Origin: Branchiostoma floridae | Taxonomy: Eukaryota; Chordata; Leptocardii; Amphioxiformes; Branchiostomatidae | Reading direction: 5' to 3' | Length of the DNA: 64,000 nt | NCBI RefSeq assembly: GCF_000003815.2 | Contig: NC_049983.1 | Coordinates: 22,845,800-22,909,799 of the forward strand | In this document: piece after piece, positions 24,501 to 33,500 of the stretch | How the letters are laid out: each line of letters starts with the position of its first letter | Position numbering within the stretch: the first letter of the stretch is position 1 | Position numbers and translations under genes: made by a program | Notes under the pieces: model-generated | Database searches by the model: none | Seen by the model: only the letters and a program-made list of their open reading frames with translations | What the model was told of the DNA's origin: nothing

Positions 24501-27500
24501 TATTTTACTGTATGATGGTTTGTGTCTTAATGTGTATGTTTTGTTACTCTTATGCTTCATTTCTCAGCTCCCATGGAGGCACACAGGGAGGCCAAAGTAG
24601 ACCAAATGGACTGTTATTTCTGTATCTACTTGTGACTTTGTGTGTTGTTGATATTTCCACCTATGGACCCTCTCCCCACCTCAGCCCATCTGGCCCTGAT
24701 GTGGGCCTCAGAGTAGACAAACTGGTGATCCACCACAGTCTGTTGTTTCTGTATCACGCTTTGGATATTCAGCATTTGTGCGTTGATATTTCCCCTGTAG
24801 ACCCTACCCCCACCTCTGATCCATCTGATACTGGACACAGAGTAGACAAACTAGCTATAGTCATCCACCACAGACTCTTTTTCTTTATCATGCTGTGGAT
24901 AGTAAAGATTTGTGTGCTGATTATATTTCCCCTTGTAGACCCTCCCCCCACCACTGGTGCTGATACTGGACCCAGAGTAGACAAGCTGGTCATCCACCAC
25001 AGGAGGGAATGGTCCGACCCTGGCAGTGCTGTGGAGGACCTCAGCACTTCTGTCAATAAAAGTAAGTTCTTACTCTACATGTAGTCTGTAAAATACGCTA
25101 CAGTTTAAGTTTAAACATGTCTATGATATAACCTTTTAAGGGACTTGATCTCAGCAGATAGGTAGTCACTATATACAGGATTCTTGACGTTTGGATCAAG
25201 AGGAAAAATAATCCAATGAAGCACCCAAAAGTGGTCACAACAGCCAGATGCTGTACTGTGAAAATGGTTTTGACTGCTCATCCATGTGATCTGGCGGAAA
25301 TTAAGGCGATGGTTTTAAGTTTTATGGTATTGAATCTGTGTCATCTACAACTTATTTTGCTTTGCATGTGTTGTTTGTGTATTTTTTTGGGCTCCCTGAA
25401 ATGCAGTGCTAGAAACTAATGAATAAATCTGATCTGAAAGAACCATTAACTAGATAGATCTTTAGTAAATCATCTTACATTTAAGTTTGAAACTTGAGAT
25501 ACTGGCAACACAAAAACATCCCCTTTACAACAAAACATCTTGTTGGTGTCATCATTTTTTACTTCAGTATGCTAAGAAAGGTCTAATTGTTCTCCCAGAA
25601 GGTTCCTTAAAAGGTTGCAACACGTGGGGTGCAGAGGACATGATGAGGGAAGAGAGGGAAGAGAAGAATGGTCAAAAGGAGAAGTCTGAGATGCTGAGAC
25701 CACACCCCCCTCCCAGGGAGAACTCCAGTGAGAACCTGAAGAGGAGACAGATCAGGATCAGGAACACCAGTGGGGGGCAATACACACGGTCTCACAGCAC
25801 AAAAGGTCAGCTTGGGTTAACTTTCTTTGATTAAGATTAAGAAGCAGGAAATGGTGCAAGTCTTTGACATGTGAACCCCAAATTATCTTCACTTGTAACA
25901 AAACAAAAGGAGGATGTGCCAAAAAACAGTTACTTAAGCGGCTGGATATGATTTTGGAAACGGTCAGACGTTTCAGATAGTGTCCGCTATCTTCTGTCAG
26001 TGACACTGATGAAAGATAGTAGATATCCAGTTGCTTTTAAGTAACTGCTTTTTGGCATATCTTATTACCTGGATGACTTCCTCAATGCAGAAAGAGAATG
26101 ATATCACATATATTTGCCTGGAAACCAAGCATGTTACCTGCTAACTGCAAATATGTGAATGCTTTTGAGGAAAGTTACTGCCTTGTAAGATTAGAAATAG
26201 AATAAGTTACATATAACTATGAAGTCTGTGGGTACCTTCAGAATTGTCTGACGTGTGGGTCTTGGAAATTGAAAGAATGTTACCAATGTGACCACAGATC
26301 CCCAGCCTACAGAAACAACAGATGACTATGTTCTATCTTATGTGCACTTTCACACAGTAATGGACCATGTTGCCTCATCCTCCTAACGCCCGGTCCCCAA
26401 CGGCATTACCTTATGGGGCCCTGCTATCCCATGCCCTATAAGTGGCTATTATGATTGTGGCCACAAACAAGCTGTCAACCAATCAGAGAATAGGCCTTTG
26501 TTGGGCTTGTTGTTGTCGCAAGCTGTCTCGCAAAGGCCGCTGGGAAGCTATCAGCCAATCATGTTACGTATTACCATGGCTTTGTTTGCTCACCGTGCCT
26601 ACGCCCTATCCCCAACGGCTGACTGCCCATATAAGCGTAAGCTCATTAATATTTATATGTAGGGCGGTCCCTAACTGGTCAGAGTACACAAGGTAGCAGA
26701 GGTAAACACAGGAAGTTTTGACACGACTGTGGTCCCTCTGCGTAGGAGAAGATGTTGCCTACTAACTGCAAATATGTGAATACTTTAGAAATCTAACTGA
26801 CTTATCACAATCATCTACACAAATATGGAGGAAGGTACTTGAATGATTGAATGTATGAAATCAATAGCCTACCTTCCAAGGTGTGGGTCTCTGAAAATTG
26901 ACAGAATGTTACCGATGTGGACCACAGATCCCCAGCCTACGGAAACAACAGATGACTCACAGCCTCCTGAGGAGGAGCCAGAGGAGAGACAGCCACAGGA
27001 GGATGAGGAGTTGGGGGAGTCTGTAGCTGATGCAGATGGGGATGCTGACAGTGAGAGGTTTGTGTTTGTTTATGTTTGTGTCCAGCTTGAATTTTTTTTT
27101 TCTGTCACAGTCATTGTTAGGGAATCCATGTTGTCAATTTTTGTTGTTAATCTGCCATTTTAATCTGAGGCATGTCACAATATTTTAGATTTTTGGATGG
27201 GCGGGATGGAATTTTTGTCTGTCTCCACAAGTAATTTTCTATCCAGTCCAGAGTGAAGGCTCGTGGACCTGGAGATAGAATTTCATAGATTGGTATTCTA
27301 AGGAAAGAATGGTTTGCTGTAGAAGGACTGAAAGATACATTCTTACTTTCTGTGTTTCTAGAGACGACCATGAGGATGAACAGTACAGCCCTGATGAAAA
27401 GGAAAAGATGTTCACCTTCTCCTCACGACCGCACTTCGCCTCCTGGAAGACAGGCTCGGACAGTCTGGATCCCTCCGATAACAAGGTCAGTATTATGTCA

Positions 27501-30500
27501 CTATAGCACTGCATGGAAATCAATGTGATGGTTTTTACAGGTATAGATTTAGCACCAAGATGCATGGTGGAGTGACACTCAATGAGCTTCTCAAAATAGC
27601 ACTTGGAATATGCTAAGATATGAATAGACATCCATGGAGAGCCATGGACATCCCTGCAACTAGGATAACAAGATAAGATGATGATGACAGGAAATTGCTA
27701 AAATCACAATTGCATCTAAGAGTAAGAACAATTGCAACATCAAAGCAAACTAGTTTTGTAATAATGTCAAATAAAAAGCTGAGATAGAAAAGACAGGTCT
27801 GATTGATTTGATTGGTTTTGTAGGCACACATTATTCATTTCACCATCTATTCAATAGGCCCGACACGATGGAATCAATTTCCAGAGGAAGGTGGCATATG
27901 CCAATGGCGATGTGTTTGATCAGTTGAGGGTTGGTACATCTGTGTAGTACAGGTGGCTGCGGGTGGTGGGGTGGTTCTCTTTTCTGGATTAATGTTTAAC
28001 TTTCTGATACCAGATTGCTTTGGTTCTGCAGCAGGGACAAGGTTGAGTAGAGGTGGCGGTTTCTTTTAATATTCAAAATAGCATTTTTTTTCTTATCAAA
28101 AGAACTTAAATAAAAACAGGACTGTTCAAGACCAATGCATGCAGGCCCAGAGATATCAACTGTAAGGCCACATCAATGTATTTTCTTGGTAGGTAAGAGA
28201 TGGAAACTTGAATCCGACTATCGTCACTTCCTTTAAGTGTGGGAACCATTGACATAAACGTGACCCTCAGTGTTTGTGTCAATATTACAGTTCACATTGT
28301 ATTTTGAATGAAATTGGAGAACCATTGAATAAAAATGATTTTCCGGAGATCCTTACAAAATTCTTAAAAAGTCAAGTTCCGTTTATATCTTTTCCAGGCT
28401 GATTACTGTCCATCAACGGGACGGAATGGGCAAAATTTTATCTATAATTCTTAATCCAGGCACCGTAGTAGCTAAGTTTTGGTGGTTATTTACCCAATGG
28501 GCCTTACTTAAACAAAATCAGGCCCTGTTATTTCAAGTGAGTGATATTCTGTTTTGTCCTCTGCAGAGTCGAATAATCCAGATCCGTGAGAGACATGAGA
28601 TGAGAAGGAGCCAGTGGAAGTCGTCGGACCGCTCCACGAGACTCGCGCCCCCTGAAGACGACTTCTACGCCAGCTCTAGCAGTGAGGAGGAGCAGGTCTT
28701 AGACATGCACCAGAAGATCTTGAGGAGCCCCAGCCCCCGGACGGGACACACGCCGGTCCAGAGTCCGCACTCCTCTCACAGCTCACAGCAGCTGAGGCAG
28801 CAGCAGTCACTCATGTAAGTCTAGCTTCAAAGTTCACCTGTGTTGGTAGAAATCATTCTAGTTAAGCTGTAACTTAGACATGCACCAGAAGATCTTGAGG
28901 AGCCCCAGCCCCCGGACAGGACACACGCCGGTCCAGAGTCCGCACTCCTCTCTCAGCTCCCAACAGCTTAGGCAGCAGCAGTCACTCATGTAAGTCTAAG
29001 TTTTAACTTGAAAGTTCACCTGTGTTGGTAGAAATCATTCTAGTTAAGCTGTAACTTAGACATGCACCAGAAGATCTTGAGGAGCCCCAGCCCCCGGACG
29101 GGACACACACCGGTCCAGAGTCCGCACTCCTCTCTCAGCTCCCAACAGCTGAGGCAGCAGCAGTCACTCATGTGAGTCTAAGTTTTAACTCAAGTTTTAA
29201 CTTGAAAGTTCACCTGTGTTGCTAGAAGTCATTGTAGATCAGAATTAAGCCGTAGCTTCCAATAAAAAAAAAATGGACTTATCAAATTTTTTTTACTGAC
29301 TGTCCAATCGCAGTATTTGGTCACATTCATGATGCAAAAGATAAAACTTACAGTTCTATTTGTTTGGCAAGCTGAAACAGAAAAATTTGTTATCATGAAC
29401 GCTCTATTTCGGATGCGAAACAGATATTTCAGAACCTCCTCATGAGGTGGATCTGAAACAGTTTCTAGTTAATATCCGGAATTGCAAATTGTCATCATGA
29501 ATGCAAAAGCACAAAAAGAACCACTCTTATACTTCCCTTGGGTAAATGCTGCACTAGTTTTACACTTCATCATCTGCATTGAAACAGTGTTACAGCTAGC
29601 CAAGACAACAATGAGCATGAGAGGACCAGCTAGGGGACCACCTTAAGTTCCAACGGCTTCCTCCCGACGTAGATAGACAGGGATTGTGTTGGAACATACT
29701 AAAGTACCTGAAAATTCCTTATTCTGCCTTGGGTAATGTTGCATATTCTGCATTGAAACAGTGTCACAAGCCAAGACATGGATGAGAACGAGAGGACCAG
29801 CTCGGGTACCACCTTAAGTTCCAACAGCTTCCTCCCGACGCCGGTACCCAGCGTTGAGGTGTCTCCGACGTTCAGCAAGACGGTGTCTCAGAGAGTCGGG
29901 TCCCGGAGTCGTAACTCCAGCCAATCACGGCTCAGCGTCAAGGTGTCCAAGCTGAAGGAGCTGACGAAGGAAGATGTGGAAACAAGATTGTCTACTGTAA
30001 GTTTATCATTATCAGTTAATAGATAATAAATATTTTCCATCGTGGTTCTACATGTAGACAATGGCTGGTTTTGGGTCCATTTTGCTAAGAGAAATTGACT
30101 CTGCACAAAGTTTTCATTAAGTTATTTGCTTCAATATACAGTTTTCTGAATATAGGTCTTAAACAAAGCAAGACTGACAACTAACTGCTTTAATTCTAAC
30201 GTACAGATTGCAGTACTGCCTGTTTGCACTACAGTCTGGCACTGAAGATACTTGCCATTGTTAAAATAAATGTTAGCATCCAGGCTACTGCTTGACCAGT
30301 CTAAAATCTTTCCTGTTTCCCAAGACCCAGGAGTATGACAGGAGGAACTACCAGTCCCTTATAGCTAGCTCCTGCACAGGGGAGTCATTTTAGTCCGCTA
30401 TGTATGTTGCCTGAGTAATACTAGCACAACCACCACAGATCTTGCCCTGTAAGCAACATGCCCTGTGGCATGACGAGTTTGAAACCTTTACTCCATTTCC

Positions 30501-33500
30501 TCAGACTCAGGAGTATGACTGGAGAAACTACCAGTCCCCTAACTCCTCCATGGGTGAGTCCTTCGAGGCGGCCATGTTAGATAAATAAATACTCATCATC
30601 CACAGACGTTACCCCCTTAGCAACAAGGCACATCCACCTTACAATCTTTACACTGTTTCCCCGGGAATATGACTGGAGGAACTCTGTGGCATGACTACAT
30701 GTAGTTTGAAACCTTTACTCTCATGTCCCTAATAAACATACCCTCCGGAATAAACATACCCCCCGGACAAATCATCAATATCTAATAAACGTACCCCCCG
30801 GAATAAACATACCCCCCGGAAAATTACCAAATTGACATGTATTTAACTGTGACCATGCTACTTCTGTCCAAAGAAAAGGAGATGATAAGCAGGTAGGTCT
30901 TTTTATTCATTTATGCCTAAGAACCACATCAGTTAGTTATATAAATGATGAGCTGAAGAACTATAGATATCTTGTTTGAATCATGAACATTGTTTTCTCA
31001 ATTTTTAAATAAAAGGTAAGTTAAAATTCGCAGTGAAACCTGCCTTAGGGGTCACCTGAGTATAGGGGCCACCTAACTGGCCATGCGGTTAGTTTTCGTC
31101 GGTCCCTTGGATTTTTCCCGTTGACCTATTAAAGCAATAAGAAATATTATAGCGGTCACCTGTCGAATGTGGTCGCGGCCAGACGATTTTCAGTCCGGCC
31201 GCTATGCCAACACTGCCGTCACGGGCGCGTGGCCGGCCGCATTACGCTGCGCTAAATAGTAAATTATCCACGAGGGAATCACTTTTCTTTTTTCTGTACT
31301 ACATCAGCAAAATGTCGGTTCAACTTGGAGTCTTTATGAAGGAAACATAATTTGAAGAAAGGAAACATTATACAAAATTATGTGATTTTATGCGAAGTGT
31401 TGAAACAACCAGAGGGGCGAGTAAGAACAGAAAGAAACAACACCCCGACTCCCGGGATTCGAACCCGCGCCAAACCCGGGCAGCCGGATCACAAATCGAA
31501 CGTGCAAACCGTTCGGCCAAAAGGCTTAAGCCGTTAGGCGTCTTCGGTTTAGCAGTCCTTGAACACCACTGTTACACTACTCCCCCTTTTCTTTTCAAGA
31601 TTCGTCCTCGAATCTCCGAGATCGACATCCCTGTGTGGCACATACTAGCCTGTTAATCACAGGGCCGGCGTGGGAACCATTGAAACAACCAGAGGGGCGA
31701 GTAAGAACAGAAAGAAACAACACCCCGACTCCCGGGATTCGAACCCGCGCCAAACCCGGGCAGCCGGATCACAAATCGAACGTGCAAACCGTTCGGCCAA
31801 AAGGCTTAAGCCGTTAGGCGTCTTCGGTTTAGCAGTCCTTGAACACCACTGTTACAGTGTTGTTGAATTCACGTGGCGTTTTTTTCTCATCTCAGACTCT
31901 TTGCACTTCTACCATTCTCTACATCGTCATTTCTGTGCAGACTGGAAGGCTACATGGTCAGATTTTACAAATAGACCGTCAGTTCATGTATCTGATGTTT
32001 TAGGTTCTTCAAATGCATGTAAGCTGTCCCAATTTTCGTATTCCGCGGGCCAAAAATGGAAATCTCCGTCTTTGCGTTATTCTCCAACATGGCGTCGCAG
32101 CAGCATAAACAAGGTCACTAGGGGTCAGTGGACGACTCCACTTTTACCAAGGTAAAATATCGCAACAAGATTTCTGATGTGTAGCATAAAATACAGTGAT
32201 TACGGTATAAAAACGATTAAAATCTATCAAATGAAAGTTAGTTATGTGAGAACTAGACTAAGGTTGATTTTTGTCAAAGAAATAAGCCTACGTAGAGAAA
32301 GTTTTATTTCGACGTGACCACCTCGGCATAATGGCACATGCATCTACAAAGTAAAGTTGTGATTATGAACTTGCTGTTTTTACCGACGAATTCCTGTCGT
32401 TTGGGAGAATTTGCGGCGTCAAAACTCATATCACAAGGGAAACGAAGTTATAGTTGTTATTTTTACGTCCAGCATTTATTATGTGAACGAATCACTCTTC
32501 CGCCTCGCTGCCGAAAGCGCATGGAACCACAAGACCGGAAATTCCTCGTGCAATGTGCTGGTTTACGATGTAAACAGAGACTAGAAACTACTACTAAATT
32601 AAAACTAAAAGTTATTTATGTAAAAATTGTATTTCAAAACGTCAGTGTGGTGTTTTATTTTCCCCCAAGAACAACATTTACTTCATAGCGTCATAGCGAG
32701 ATCGACCGAAATCACCGAAAGAGTACCGCGTACGCGAACACGCTCATGGAAATCCGCGCCGTTTCGCCCGAAAAATAGGGAATTTTGAGCAAAAATACCT
32801 CGGAAATATGGGCAGAAACCCCAAAAACTTCAATTCTTTGAGGGTTCTGGCTAAGCAAAGCCCCAATTTTCAGGAAAAAAAATAAACGTACCGTCCAAAA
32901 TAAGAACGTACCGGGTGGATTGTGAGGCTGAAAAAAATAAACGTCCCGGTACGTTTATTAGGGACATGAGAGTACTGTATTTCCCCAGACCCAGGAGTAT
33001 GACTGGAGAAACTACCAGTCTCCCAACTCCTCCATGGGTGAGTCGTTCGAGGCGGCCATGTTGGATAAATAAATACTTATCATCCACAGATGTTACCCCA
33101 TTAGCAATAAGGCATGACCACCTTACAACCTTTACACTGTTTCCCCAGACCCAAGAGTATGACTGGAGAAACTACCAGTCCCCCAACTCCTCCATGGGGG
33201 AATCCTTCGAGGCGGCCATGTTGGCGAGTCTGAAGCGACAGCAGGAAGAGGAGATGTATGAAGACAGCCACACGAGCGGTACCGGCAGCCATGACACCAG
33301 CTTCGAACGGTTAAACTACGACAACGCTGGGCTGAGCTCTAGTGATGATGACGCCAGTATCAGTACATGGAGGGCACCGGTAATTGTGCATCTATATCTT
33401 ATATTTGTGTGTCAAAGTAAATAAAGACCATAAAAGCATTAAACTATGAAGACAGCCACACCAGCGGCACCGGCAGCCATGACACCAGCTTCGAACGGTT

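Larger units (their letters stand above)
30325..33072 (+). repeat. Upstream copies of the first half of CFAP20DC exon 16
   Basis: Copies of [20 protein letters not shown] start at 30325 (decayed), 30505, about 30664 (fragment) and 32989, before the working exon at 33149. The copies at 30505 and 32989 keep a consensus AG acceptor and contain ATGG|GTGAGT, a donor lost in the working exon (ATGGGGGAA). They also share the ending GAGGCGGCCATGTT.GATAAATAA. A DNA transposon split the array after the third copy. Confidence 0.88.

Noticed and set aside
24359-25084. 241-codon gene on the + strand
   Set aside because: It reads through two real CFAP20DC exons in the wrong frame together with duplicated intron units; the apparent repeat in the protein reflects the DNA duplication.
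31401-31855. Two tRNA genes
   Set aside because: A and B boxes are present on the - strand, but no full cloverleaf or acceptor stem can be drawn, and the copies sit within one 7-bp target duplication. SINE heads fit better.
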